DNA from: DATAWK01 sp036267255
Lineage (GTDB): Bacteria; Acidobacteriota; Terriglobia; Terriglobales; Acidobacteriaceae
Assembly: GCA_036267255.1 (NCBI GenBank)
Contig: DATAWK010000029.1
Location: 62,001-126,000, forward strand
Direction of reading: 5' to 3'
Length of the DNA stretch: 64,000 nt
In this document: positions 25,877-34,524 of the stretch, one piece after another
Layout: each line of letters opens with the position of its first letter
Position numbering within the stretch: position 1 is the stretch's first letter
Program-made: the position numbers and the translations under genes
Notes under the pieces: model-generated
What the model saw: only the letters and a program-made list of their open reading frames with translations
What the model was told of the DNA's origin: nothing
Database searches by the model: none

Positions 25877-26770
25877 TTACGGTGTTAGCCGTAGCACCAT
25901 CGTTCTTTCCAGTCGAAATTGCAGAACGCTTTCCGCGGGAACACGGACTTGTTTGCCACGCGTAAATACCTGCGTCAGACTCCCCCCGCCAGCTCCGGCT
26001 AACGCTCCAATGCCAGCCCCGCGACCCCCGCCAAAGATTCCACCAAGGACGGCGCCAAGTGCCGCTCCACCGCCTAGAAATTCCGCAGTGCGACGATTTT
26101 TCCCTAACCCCTTGCCGTTGCTTTCGCTGACGTTTGAGGTAGCAACTCGAAATTGTTTATGGCCGATTTCAACCGAGTACAAATCAAGAATGAGTTCCGG
26201 ACTGTGTGCCACGCCTCCGCTGGAGATATTCCGAATGAGTAGTTTGGCTGGAGATCCTGCCGGGATGGCAACATTTCCCGCACTGTCGAACACGCTGTTG
26301 GTGATGGAAGCCCGATAAAGCTGTCCCGCATAGGATCGCGAGGAATCGATATTCTCATCCGTATGCACAGTTAGATCGGTGCCGATGGGAATGATTTTCA
26401 ACTCTTGTGTTACGGAAGCGACAGGCGCGCTGGCGCCGCTGAAGATGATGGAGTCAACGTCATCAACAGGAAATTCGTAATGGATGCCGTGTGCACCTGC
26501 AAATGCAATGGGGTTTGCACCCATGAAATGTCCGGAATAGCTCTTCCCGTCGCGCAATGTCACCGCGTCCAGCGCGGAAGAGAGAACCAAGGACTGTACA
26601 TCCCGCCGGGGAAACTGGTACTGGATACCATGCGTATCCGTGAAATTGATCGTGGCGCCACCTTCATACTGGCCGGAATAGCTGGAGCCACCTCGCACAA
26701 TGATCGTATCGGCGCGGCCCACAGCAGCCAGGCAGAAGCATGTCATCAGAACAGATAGAAGTATCTTCAT
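25877..26770 (-). CDS. Secreted protein with repeat motif and glycine zipper, function unknown
   Basis: 297 residues from the ATG at 26770 (GGGGG upstream). A signal peptide (LLSVLMTCFCLAAVGRA) is followed by two copies of a roughly 45-residue repeat with YSGxxxG and GIxYxFPxxDVxSxxxS. A central beta domain comes next (about 120-215), then a glycine zipper (ALGAVLGGIFGGGRGAGIG) and a short tail ending LQFRLERTMVLRL. Glycine zippers of this sort occur in outer-membrane lipoproteins and stress proteins. I do not recognise the family. Confidence 0.75.
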   Translation of the reverse strand: MKILLSVLMTCFCLAAVGRADTIIVRGGSSYSGQYEGGATINFTDTHGIQYQFPRRDVQSLVLSSALDAVTLRDGKSYSGHFMGANPIAFAGAHGIHYEFPVDDVDSIIFSGASAPVASVTQELKIIPIGTDLTVHTDENIDSSRSYAGQLYRASITNSVFDSAGNVAIPAGSPAKLLIRNISSGGVAHSPELILDLYSVEIGHKQFRVATSNVSESNGKGLGKNRRTAEFLGGGAALGAVLGGIFGGGRGAGIGALAGAGGGSLTQVFTRGKQVRVPAESVLQFRLERTMVLRLTP

Positions 26771-26915
26771 TCGATTGCCCCCAACCGCTTGAATTAAGAA
26801 AACAAACTTCGCAAAAGGATCAATTAACAATGACACCAAAAATACCCGGAGTCACGGAGAATTCCATAACGAATAGAAAAAGTTGCATCGCAAAGAATTC
26901 TTAGAGCGATTTCCT

Positions 26916-27743
26916 TCAAGCGACCTCGTTGACCAGCGTTCCGATGGGGACAATGGTGATGCGAATCTGGTCTTTGCTCCGAAGTGTGAAAGAGTCCGGC
27001 GGCACGATGCCGGTTCCGGTGAGCAGGAAACATCCGGAAGGAAAGTTGTTGTCACGGAAGAGGTATTCGACCAGGACTTTGGGATCGCGCTTCATATCGG
27101 CCAGCGTCACAGAGCCGGAAAATTCCATTTGCCCTGCGCGATAGATTTCCATCTGAATCGGGGTGGAAGGCGGGAGCGGCGTTTGCGTTATGAGAATGCC
27201 CGGGCCAAGGGCGCAACTGCGGTCATAGACCTTGGCCTGCGGCAGATATAAAGGATTCTCCCCTTCGATATCGCGCGAGCTCATATCGTTGCCGATGGTA
27301 TAGCCAACAATCTGCCCGTTGCGATCGACGAGCAGGGTCATCTCTGGTTCCGGGACAGACCATGCGGCATCACTGCGAATGTGCACCTTGCTGTTGGGGC
27401 CAGCGACACGGTGTGCGGTCGCTTTGAAAAACAACTCCGGACGTTCGGCACTGTACACGCGATCATAAAAACTGCCCCCGCCGGCATCTTTGGATTCTTC
27501 GATGCGGGCACTACGGCTGCGGTAATAGGTAACTCCGGCGGCCCATACTTCCTGATTTTCTATGGGAGCTGTGATGGTTTGTTGGGTGAAATCGCCTGCA
27601 GGCCTGGTGCCGGCAATCGCCGATTGGAGCGATGCGTATGCATCGTCCTGCGCGAGCATCGCATCGAGAGAAAAATTTTCGATGGGGTAATAGCTGCCAG
27701 CTTCTTCTGCGTAATATCCATTAATTGTGCGGTACAGGATCAC
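26916..27743 (-). CDS. Fumarylacetoacetate hydrolase-fold enzyme (possibly 2-keto-3-deoxy-acid dehydratase)
   Basis: 275 residues from a GTG at 27743, preceded by AAAGGTG. The FAH-family metal site is visible: PEPEM supplies two acidic ligands and GNDMSSRDIEGENPLYLPQAK carries the next motif. The segment with FYDRVYSAERPELFFKATAHR resembles the branch containing 2-keto-3-deoxy-D-arabinonate dehydratase of pentose pathways. The divergent GH3 glycosidase supports a sugar-acid role, but a hydrolase acting on a diketo acid remains possible. Confidence 0.87.
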   Translation of the reverse strand: MILYRTINGYYAEEAGSYYPIENFSLDAMLAQDDAYASLQSAIAGTRPAGDFTQQTITAPIENQEVWAAGVTYYRSRSARIEESKDAGGGSFYDRVYSAERPELFFKATAHRVAGPNSKVHIRSDAAWSVPEPEMTLLVDRNGQIVGYTIGNDMSSRDIEGENPLYLPQAKVYDRSCALGPGILITQTPLPPSTPIQMEIYRAGQMEFSGSVTLADMKRDPKVLVEYLFRDNNFPSGCFLLTGTGIVPPDSFTLRSKDQIRITIVPIGTLVNEVA

Positions 27744-27858
27744 AGCGACACACCTTTCTTACAGCCTCGCGCTCATTCAAGACCAGTCTAATCGACAAGA
27801 CGAAATGATGACGCAGCGTCCTGCAGTCAACACAGTGCGCCGAGCAAAATGATTGGAT

Positions 27859-27872
27859 ATATAACGTTTACA
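27859..27872. promoter_or_regulatory. Candidate LacI-family operator upstream of the GH3 gene
   Basis: The 10 bases AACGTTTACA (27863-27872) match the right part of the palindrome TGTAAACGTTTACA bound by several LacI-family sugar regulators; the left half-site is degenerate (ATAT). It lies 36 bp before the GH3 ATG, in the gap shared with the divergent FAH-fold gene. A LacI-type regulator is encoded at 31972. Confidence 0.4.
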
Positions 27873-27908
27873 CATTATGATGCCTTTGAGATATTACGGG
27901 AGATTTTT

Positions 27909-30620
27909 ATGCGTTGTTCTTCGCGGGCTGGGTTTCCGTTCTTGCTTCGTTCTCTGATCGCCAGCGCAGTCGCCGGTATATGCGTGGCCCCGTTGGCCAT
28001 TGGCTATGCGCAACAAACGCAGCCTGCTTATAAAAATACCGATCTCCCGATTGCGCAACGGGTGGACGATCTGGTGGGGCGCATGACGCTGGCAGAAAAA
28101 GTTTCCCAGATGCAAAACCAGGCACCTGCCATTCCGCGCCTGGGCATACCCGCGTACAACTGGTGGAGCGAAGGACTGCACGGTGTCGCCCGTGCCGGGT
28201 ATGCAACGGTCTTTCCGCAAGCGATTGGGATGGCGGCGACATGGGACACCGGCTTGATGCATCAGGCAGCCGATGTAATTTCGACGGAGGCCCGCGCAAA
28301 ATTTTCCGCAGCCCAGGCGGAGGGCAATCACGACATCTTCTTCGGGCTTACGTTCTGGTCCCCCAACATCAACATATTCCGCGATCCTCGCTGGGGTCGG
28401 GGACAGGAAACGTATGGGGAAGATCCTTATTTGACTTCGCGGATGGGCGTGGCGTTTGTGACGGGATTGCAGGGCGACGATCCAAAATATCTCAAGGTGG
28501 TTTCTACGCCGAAACACTACGACGTTCATAGTGGTCCGGAATCGGAACGTCATAGCTTTGACGTCAACGTATCGCCACATGACCTGGAAGACACCTATCT
28601 TCCAGCGTTTCGTGCGACCGTTACCGAGGCCCATGCCGACTCTGTAATGTGTGCCTACAACGCGATCGACGGCGCACCAGCCTGTGCAAATCAAACGTTG
28701 CTGAAGGAGATTCTACGGCACGCATGGCACTTCAACGGCTATGTCGTTTCAGATTGCGGCGCCATCAGCGACATTGCCGATGGCCACAAATTTGCAGCGA
28801 ACAACGAACAGGCATCCGTAGCTGCCGTGCGTGCCGGTACCGACCTGAGCTGCGGCGACGAGTATGCGACGCTCGTGGACGCCGTGCACGATGGCATGAT
28901 TCCGGAAAGTGAGATTGATACATCTGTGAAGCGGTTGATGACGGCACGCTTCCGTCTGGGGATGTTTGATCCGCAATCAGAAGTACGTTGGGCCAGGATT
29001 CCCACAAGCGACAATGACACCCCGGAGCATCGCAGGATGGCACTGCAGGCCGCACGCGAAGCGATGGTGTTACTGAAGAATGCGAACCACACACTGCCGT
29101 TTGAAAGTTCTGTACACAGCATTGCGGTCATCGGGCCAAATGCGGCGTATTTGCCTTCGCTCGAAGGAAATTACAACGGACAACCTTCCGATCCAATTAC
29201 CCCATATGCGGGGATGCGTGATTTGTTCACGCACGCAGGGAAGCGCGTGGTCTATGCGCAAGGTTCACCTTTTACCGCGGAAGTGCCGCTGCCCGTGCCG
29301 CCTAATGCCTACTCCATGGATGCGCAAGGCAAGAAGCCGGGGTTGAAGGTGGAATATTTTACCGGGTCAGATTTCTCTGCGACTCCAGTGGCCACGGGCA
29401 CGGCAGATTACATTGACACGGACTGGAATGCCGCGGCCCCGGTTCCCGCGCTGGATACATCGCGCAATTTTTTCAGCGTGCGCTACACCGGCAGCATTCG
29501 CGTTCCCGCACCGGGCGATTACACATTTCGGGTAGGGCATAGCGACTGCTATCCCTGTGGGGATGTAGAGGTCGATCGCGTCTTTATCGATGGGAAACTT
29601 GTTTCGGACCAGGCTTTGCCTCCGCGTGCCTATGGTCGCTCCGATAAAGCTATGTTTCACTTTCATTTTGGCGATACGCGACCGCACAGTTTTCGTCTGG
29701 AGTATACCCACGCATCCCCGCGCTTTGCCGCCGGCATCAGTTTCGACTGGCAGCCGCCGGTCGAGGTTCTACGCCAGCAGGCCGTGGATGTAGCGAAGCA
29801 GGCCGATGTGGTGGTCGCGTTCGTCGGACTATCGCGGAACCTGGAAGGCGAAGAGATGCCGATCCATATTCCAGGATTTGCCGGTGGCGATCGCACCGCG
29901 ATTGAGCTGCCATTGGTGCAGCAGGACTTGCTGCAGGCGGTTGAGGAAACGGGCAAGCCGCTGGTTGTTGTGTTGATGAATGGCTCGGCGCTGGCTGTGG
30001 ACTGGAGCAACAAACATGCGGCTGCCATTCTGGAAGCGTGGTATCCGGGTGAAGCAGGCGGTACGGCTATTGCAGAGACATTGGCTGGAGAGAACAATCC
30101 TGCTGGGCGCCTGCCGGTGACCTTCTACGCATCGCTGGACCAGCTGCCGCCGTTTGAAGATTATTCGATGGCGAACCGTACCTACCGCTATTTCCATGGC
30201 ACGCCGCTGTATGAGTTCGGCTATGGGTTGAGTTATGCAAGCTTTGCCTACAGTAATCTGAAATTATCCACGAGCGATGTGCAGGCTGGAGACACGCTGA
30301 CGGTTGAGGGCGACGTCCGGAACACGTCGAAGACGGCGGGCGATGAAGTAGCAGAATTGTATTTCGTACCGCCGCAATCCGCGACCGCTCCGCTGCGATC
30401 TCTCGAAGGCTTTCAGCGAGTGCATCTGGCAGCCGGCGAGACAAAGCACATCACTTTTACATTGCACCCGCGGCAGTTGAGCCAGGTAACTGCGGATGGA
30501 ACACGAATGATTGTTCCCGGCAGCTATTCGCTGTATTTAGGCAGCGGTCAACCCGGAGTAAACAGCAACGACGTGCAAGCTCAGTTTCAAATCACGGGGA
30601 GCCAGAGGCTGCCGAGATAA
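27909..30620 (+). CDS. Secreted GH3 glycosidase (beta-xylosidase/beta-glucosidase type) with PA14 domain
   Basis: 903 residues from the ATG at 27909 (GGGAG upstream). A signal peptide (about 1-35) is followed by the GH3 N-terminal barrel with HGVARAG, KHYDVHSGP and the nucleophile D282 in YVVSDCGAI. The C-terminal alpha/beta sandwich is split by a PA14-type carbohydrate-binding insert (about 455-590, LKVEYFTGSDF to FRLEYTH). A fibronectin-III-like domain ends the protein (GYGLSYASFAYSN onward). It hydrolyses terminal beta-linked sugars outside the cytoplasm, probably xylo- or gluco-oligosaccharides. It heads a plus-strand series with the M24 homologue and LacI regulator. Confidence 0.95.
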   Translation: MRCSSRAGFPFLLRSLIASAVAGICVAPLAIGYAQQTQPAYKNTDLPIAQRVDDLVGRMTLAEKVSQMQNQAPAIPRLGIPAYNWWSEGLHGVARAGYATVFPQAIGMAATWDTGLMHQAADVISTEARAKFSAAQAEGNHDIFFGLTFWSPNINIFRDPRWGRGQETYGEDPYLTSRMGVAFVTGLQGDDPKYLKVVSTPKHYDVHSGPESERHSFDVNVSPHDLEDTYLPAFRATVTEAHADSVMCAYNAIDGAPACANQTLLKEILRHAWHFNGYVVSDCGAISDIADGHKFAANNEQASVAAVRAGTDLSCGDEYATLVDAVHDGMIPESEIDTSVKRLMTARFRLGMFDPQSEVRWARIPTSDNDTPEHRRMALQAAREAMVLLKNANHTLPFESSVHSIAVIGPNAAYLPSLEGNYNGQPSDPITPYAGMRDLFTHAGKRVVYAQGSPFTAEVPLPVPPNAYSMDAQGKKPGLKVEYFTGSDFSATPVATGTADYIDTDWNAAAPVPALDTSRNFFSVRYTGSIRVPAPGDYTFRVGHSDCYPCGDVEVDRVFIDGKLVSDQALPPRAYGRSDKAMFHFHFGDTRPHSFRLEYTHASPRFAAGISFDWQPPVEVLRQQAVDVAKQADVVVAFVGLSRNLEGEEMPIHIPGFAGGDRTAIELPLVQQDLLQAVEETGKPLVVVLMNGSALAVDWSNKHAAAILEAWYPGEAGGTAIAETLAGENNPAGRLPVTFYASLDQLPPFEDYSMANRTYRYFHGTPLYEFGYGLSYASFAYSNLKLSTSDVQAGDTLTVEGDVRNTSKTAGDEVAELYFVPPQSATAPLRSLEGFQRVHLAAGETKHITFTLHPRQLSQVTADGTRMIVPGSYSLYLGSGQPGVNSNDVQAQFQITGSQRLPR

Positions 30621-30654
30621 ATTTCGGTGTACGTAAAAGACAAATGAGGATCTC

Positions 30655-31797
30655 GTGAGGAACGATCCGGAAGAAGTCAGTCGTGTGTTTCCAGTGAGCG
30701 AACGTAAGACGGAGCTGCTACAGAAGCAACAGCGCATCCTCCAGTTTCTGGAGGAGCGAGGGCTCGACGCGTTGCTGGTCTCGCGACATGAAAACATTGC
30801 GTGGGCTACGGCTGGTCTGGTTGAGATGCGTGTGGGAATATTGCGGGAGACCGCCGTTGGGAATCTGCTCTTTACCCGCGATGGCCATCGCTACTACCTG
30901 ACGACGAATAATGAAGCAGCGCGGCTGGCTGATGAAGAATTTGCTGCGCTTGACTATCAGCCTGTGATTCAGCCCTGGTATGGCAATGATGTGCCTGCAG
31001 CCATCAAGAAAATTACTGGCGATGGCAAGGTTGCCAGTGACGATATTTTGAGTGGTTTGCCTGTGGTCTCCATGCAGCCGTTGCGACTGGTGCTGACGGA
31101 AGGTGAAATTGCACGTTACCGCTGGCTTGGCCAACACATGGCGGATGCCGTGACAGAGGTGCTGTTCGCCTTGCGCCCCGGTATGACCGAGGCCACCATG
31201 CAGGCGATGGTTGCCGAGCGCTTGCTGGCGCAGAGAATTCTGCCAAGCGTCTTTTTAATGGCTACCGACAGGCGCATTCGCAGCTATCGCCACGCCGCGC
31301 CGCGCGATGGCGTTCTGGAACGCTTCGGGATGTTGAATTTATGCGGCCGCCGCTGGGACCTCGCTATCTCCATCACGCGCTTTGTTTACTTCGGGGCGAT
31401 GCCTGTCGAACTCGAAGAAAAATTTTCTGCTGTAGCGAACGTGAATGCGCGCTTGCTGGAAGCTACGCGCGAAGGCACGATCAGCGATGCGTTATTTACC
31501 GCAGCGCAGAAGACGTATGCGGAACAGGGCTTTGCCGGAGAAGAACAGATGCACCACCAAGGGGGTGCAACAGGCTATGCAGAACGCGAGTGGATTGCTC
31601 GTCCCAGCGGTACCGAGCGTGTGCTGGACAATCAGGCTTTTGCCTGGAATCCCAGTCTGCAGGGTGCGAAAGTCGAGGACACCGTGATACTGCGTCAAGG
31701 AATCATTGAAAGACTTACGAGCACACCAGATCTGCCAGTCGTTGCAACCAATTGCAACGGGAACGTCTATCAATCTGCTGGTGTGCTGCTTGCGTAA
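30655..31797 (+). CDS. M24 (creatinase/prolidase fold) homologue lacking metal ligands
   Basis: 380 residues from a GTG at 30655. The N-terminal creatinase-like domain (about 20-150) and C-terminal pita-bread domain are both present. In the active site the usual D-D-H-E-E ligands are changed: LNLCG and SITR put Asn and Ser where the two Asp should be, and FAWNPS puts Asn for the first Glu. The His (MHHQGG) and the last Glu (VEDTVIL) remain. It is therefore probably not a metallopeptidase. It may be a binding or regulatory protein, or a creatinase-like enzyme without metal. It follows the GH3 gene by 34 bp. Confidence 0.82.
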   Translation: MRNDPEEVSRVFPVSERKTELLQKQQRILQFLEERGLDALLVSRHENIAWATAGLVEMRVGILRETAVGNLLFTRDGHRYYLTTNNEAARLADEEFAALDYQPVIQPWYGNDVPAAIKKITGDGKVASDDILSGLPVVSMQPLRLVLTEGEIARYRWLGQHMADAVTEVLFALRPGMTEATMQAMVAERLLAQRILPSVFLMATDRRIRSYRHAAPRDGVLERFGMLNLCGRRWDLAISITRFVYFGAMPVELEEKFSAVANVNARLLEATREGTISDALFTAAQKTYAEQGFAGEEQMHHQGGATGYAEREWIARPSGTERVLDNQAFAWNPSLQGAKVEDTVILRQGIIERLTSTPDLPVVATNCNGNVYQSAGVLLA

Positions 31798-31971
31798 CGT
31801 GCAACGAAGAATTTTCTGTCACATGCAGGGCGCATGTGAAGAAAGTCGATAGAAGAATAGCTGTAAAGAAATCCTCGCCACGTTATATTGAAACTGGTAA
31901 GCAACAACCCAACTTCTATTTGGAAAGTTCAGCCGGAATTGCGCACCGCGCAGATTCTCGCGACTACAGCG

Positions 31972-33099
31972 ATGGCCATGATCAAAAAGCCCCGGAAGCC
32001 ACGCAAGAAGAATGCGCCGCGTCAGGACATACGGACGGTGGCGTCGCTGGCCAAGGTTTCGATCGCGACGGTATCTCGCACTATCAACCACATACAGACC
32101 GTGGATCCCGTGCTGGCCAAGCGAGTATGGAAGGCGATCGAAGAGCTGGATTATTTCCCCAACACGCAAGCGCGAGCGCTGGTTTCAGGCAAGAGCAATA
32201 TTCTTGGGCTGATCGTTTCTGAGATCACGAATCCTTTTTTCCCTGAATTGATCCAGCGTTTTGAAGAATGCGCCGTCGATCGCGGCTATGAAATCCTGAT
32301 TACTTCGACGAACTACGATCACAAGCGCATGCAGTCGTGCGTGCGCCGCATGCTGGAGCGCAAGGTCGATGGCGTGGCCGTGATGACATTTGGCATTGAA
32401 GAGCCACTACTGGAGCAACTGGCCAATAAAAACATTCCATTGGTCTATGTGGATTCCCGGCCCCAGGCTCCGGAAGCCAGGACGTTGAACGTGGACTACC
32501 GTCGCGGCATCTGGCAAGCTGTGCAGCATCTGGCGGTGCTGGGTCACAGGAAGATTGCGTTTATCAGCGGGCCTTTGACTCTGCACACGGCGCGATTGCG
32601 TCATCAGGCATTTGTAGATTCGTTGCAACAGGTAGGCATTACGCCGAATCCGGCATGGCTGATTGAAGGAGACCATACCCTGGAGGGTGGACTGGCGGGA
32701 ACGGGGAACCTGCTGCAGCAGGATGAGGTACCCACGGCCATTCTGTGTTCCAACGATATGACGGCCATCGGAGTGCTGCATGCGGTTCTGGATGCGGGAC
32801 TGCGCGTGCCGGAGGACATTTCGGTGATCGGCTTCGATGATGTCCACATGGCGCAGTTCACATACCCGCCGCTGACGACGATTCGCATGTCATGCCGCGA
32901 TCTGGCCCAAGGGGCCGTTGCGATGCTTTGCACTGGAACAAGCAATGCCTCATCGACCCTCGGTGCGCTGGAGCACACCATCCCCACAGAGTTGATTGTC
33001 CGCCGCACCACGACCATTCCCAGACATGCCTTGAAGGATCTCGGAAGCCCAGCCCAGCCACTGTCGTCCGCGCGTCCTGTCCATACGAAAGACCTGTAA
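31972..33099 (+). CDS. LacI-family transcriptional regulator
   Basis: 375 residues from the ATG at 31972 (an ATG at 31978 is equally possible; ribosome sites are weak). A short basic tail precedes the DNA-binding HTH (TVASLAKVSIATVSRTIN), the hinge region (NTQARALVSGKSN), and the sugar-binding periplasmic-protein-like core (LGLIVSEITNPFFPELIQ onward). The motif VIGFDDVHMAQFTYPPLTTI is typical. It most likely controls the adjacent GH3 gene in response to a sugar; a candidate operator lies at 27859-27872. Confidence 0.93.
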   Translation: MAMIKKPRKPRKKNAPRQDIRTVASLAKVSIATVSRTINHIQTVDPVLAKRVWKAIEELDYFPNTQARALVSGKSNILGLIVSEITNPFFPELIQRFEECAVDRGYEILITSTNYDHKRMQSCVRRMLERKVDGVAVMTFGIEEPLLEQLANKNIPLVYVDSRPQAPEARTLNVDYRRGIWQAVQHLAVLGHRKIAFISGPLTLHTARLRHQAFVDSLQQVGITPNPAWLIEGDHTLEGGLAGTGNLLQQDEVPTAILCSNDMTAIGVLHAVLDAGLRVPEDISVIGFDDVHMAQFTYPPLTTIRMSCRDLAQGAVAMLCTGTSNASSTLGALEHTIPTELIVRRTTTIPRHALKDLGSPAQPLSSARPVHTKDL

Positions 33100-33201
33100 A
33101 AATAAAATTTCCCGGCACAACAATCTGTAAGATGGCCAACGAGCTTTGGAAACAGGAGCGTCGTATCTCGTAACTGCAGTTGCATAATTGAGACACCAGC
33201 G

Positions 33202-34152
33202 ATGAGCGATTCCAATCCAATGCTTCCTGTGCGACTATTCCATGAAGATGAGATCCGCGACATACTTCACTATGAAGCGCTGATTCCAGCGATGGAACAT
33301 GCATTGATTGATTTTTCCTCGGGCGCAGTGCAGCAGCCAGCGCGTACGATCCTGCGGCAGGAGCGCAATGATGGGTGGTTCGCCTGCATGCCTGCCATTT
33401 ACAAAGACGTGATGGGTGCGAAGCTGGTAACGTTCTTTCCTGGAAATATACGGCACGCACTTCCGACCCATATGGCAACGATTCAGATTTTCAATCCAGA
33501 GACGGGCCAGCCGCTCGCCATTCTCGATGGCCGTTTGATAACGGAGATGCGAACGGCGGCTGTCTCTGCGGTTGCAGTGCGATTGCTTGCGGCGCAGGAG
33601 GCCAACGTGCTCGCCATCCTTGGCAGCGGTGTGCAGGCACGGGCCCATCTGGAGGCGCTGAGTCTGGTGCGGCCATTTACAGAGGTCCGCATTGCAGGCC
33701 GAACGCCGGAACATGCGCAAGCATTGGTGCGTGAGATTGCGGAGAAAAAGGACAATCGCATGCATGCCCACAGTACCTCTGCCGAAGATGCCGTTCGCGG
33801 CGCCGATGTCGTGGTTACGGTAACCAGTTCGCCGCAGCCCGTGTTGCAGGGAGCATGGCTCAAAGAGGATGCGCTTGTTGTTGCTGTGGGCGCTGTTGCC
33901 CATGATCGCCGCGAGCTGGATGATGATGCCATGCAGGGCACCGTCATCGTGGAATCCCGCGAAGCGGCGTTGCGTGAATCCGGCGACATTATGCTGTCGG
34001 GAGCACAGATTTACGCCGAGCTGGGTGAGTTGCTATCCGGCCAAAAAGCGCTTATCGCAAGTGGCCGGACGATCTTCAAGTCCCTTGGTGTTGCGGCTGC
34101 CGATCTGGCGGCCGCGCGTCTGGTATACCAGGCTGCAAAACCAAAGGGATAG
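33202..34152 (+). CDS. Ornithine cyclodeaminase/mu-crystallin family protein
   Basis: 316 residues of the OCD/Mu-crystallin family. The NAD(P) motif LAILGSGVQARAHLEAL, the substrate Arg-Lys region (GAKLVTFFPGN) and LITEMRTAA are conserved. Members reduce or deaminate imino acids (ornithine, alanine, ketimines) or act as dehydrogenases with unknown substrates. The residues that decide between true OCD and alanine dehydrogenase cannot be judged reliably, so no symbol is given. It lies 102 bp after the LacI gene. Confidence 0.9.
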   Translation: MSDSNPMLPVRLFHEDEIRDILHYEALIPAMEHALIDFSSGAVQQPARTILRQERNDGWFACMPAIYKDVMGAKLVTFFPGNIRHALPTHMATIQIFNPETGQPLAILDGRLITEMRTAAVSAVAVRLLAAQEANVLAILGSGVQARAHLEALSLVRPFTEVRIAGRTPEHAQALVREIAEKKDNRMHAHSTSAEDAVRGADVVVTVTSSPQPVLQGAWLKEDALVVAVGAVAHDRRELDDDAMQGTVIVESREAALRESGDIMLSGAQIYAELGELLSGQKALIASGRTIFKSLGVAAADLAAARLVYQAAKPKG

Positions 34153-34265
34153 AAGTGAAATTTTGATATTGAGTAAATTGGGCCGCGGTATTGAGCAAAG
34201 CAACCTAAGCTTCCATCCCCAATGTTTCCGAGTCTGATGCCGGCACATTGATCATGGTTTCCAAC

Positions 34266-34271
34266 TATACT
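34266..34271 (+). promoter_or_regulatory. Candidate -10 element for the moaA transcript
   Basis: TATACT sits just before the candidate riboswitch, so transcription would start near 34278 and the aptamer would lie at the 5' end of the RNA. No good -35 hexamer is seen at the normal spacing. The 34153-34260 part of the gap shows nothing else. Confidence 0.35.
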
Positions 34272-34279
34272 GAAGGGTT

Positions 34280-34411
34280 GTTTCCGACTTCAGAGGCCTT
34301 TGGCGTACCCGTGGCCCGTGAAGCGGTGCTATGGTTCGGAATGTTTGCCATAGCCAAAGGTGTTGCTGGAAACAGTGGCGCCTCCCGCACGCTTTCTTGA
34401 AGAGAGAAAGC
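34280..34411 (+). promoter_or_regulatory. Candidate molybdenum-cofactor (Moco) riboswitch upstream of moaA
   Basis: The leader folds into consecutive helices: CCG-A-CTTCA (34284-34292) with TGAAGCGG around a GAGGCC...GGCC hairpin; GCTATGG (34328-34334) with CCATAGC; and GGTGTTGCTG-GAAA-CAGTGGCGCC (34359-34382) capped by a GNRA tetraloop. CCTCCC follows at once. The GAGGCC, the GNRA hairpin and the CCUCCC tail are features I recall from the Moco RNA motif, which often controls moaA. A 7-bp hairpin (GCTTTCT/AGAAAGC, 34391-34411) follows and could be the expression platform. Not verified against a covariance model. Confidence 0.5.
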
Positions 34412-34524
34412 GTCTTGGAAAGGAAGCAAAGAACGCTGGTACTCCGTCTGATGGAAGCGACGGACGCTAGTGTTGATGCTTGGCCTTTCTGCATGGATCA
34501 ACGTGCGTGTAAGGACCATCCGAC

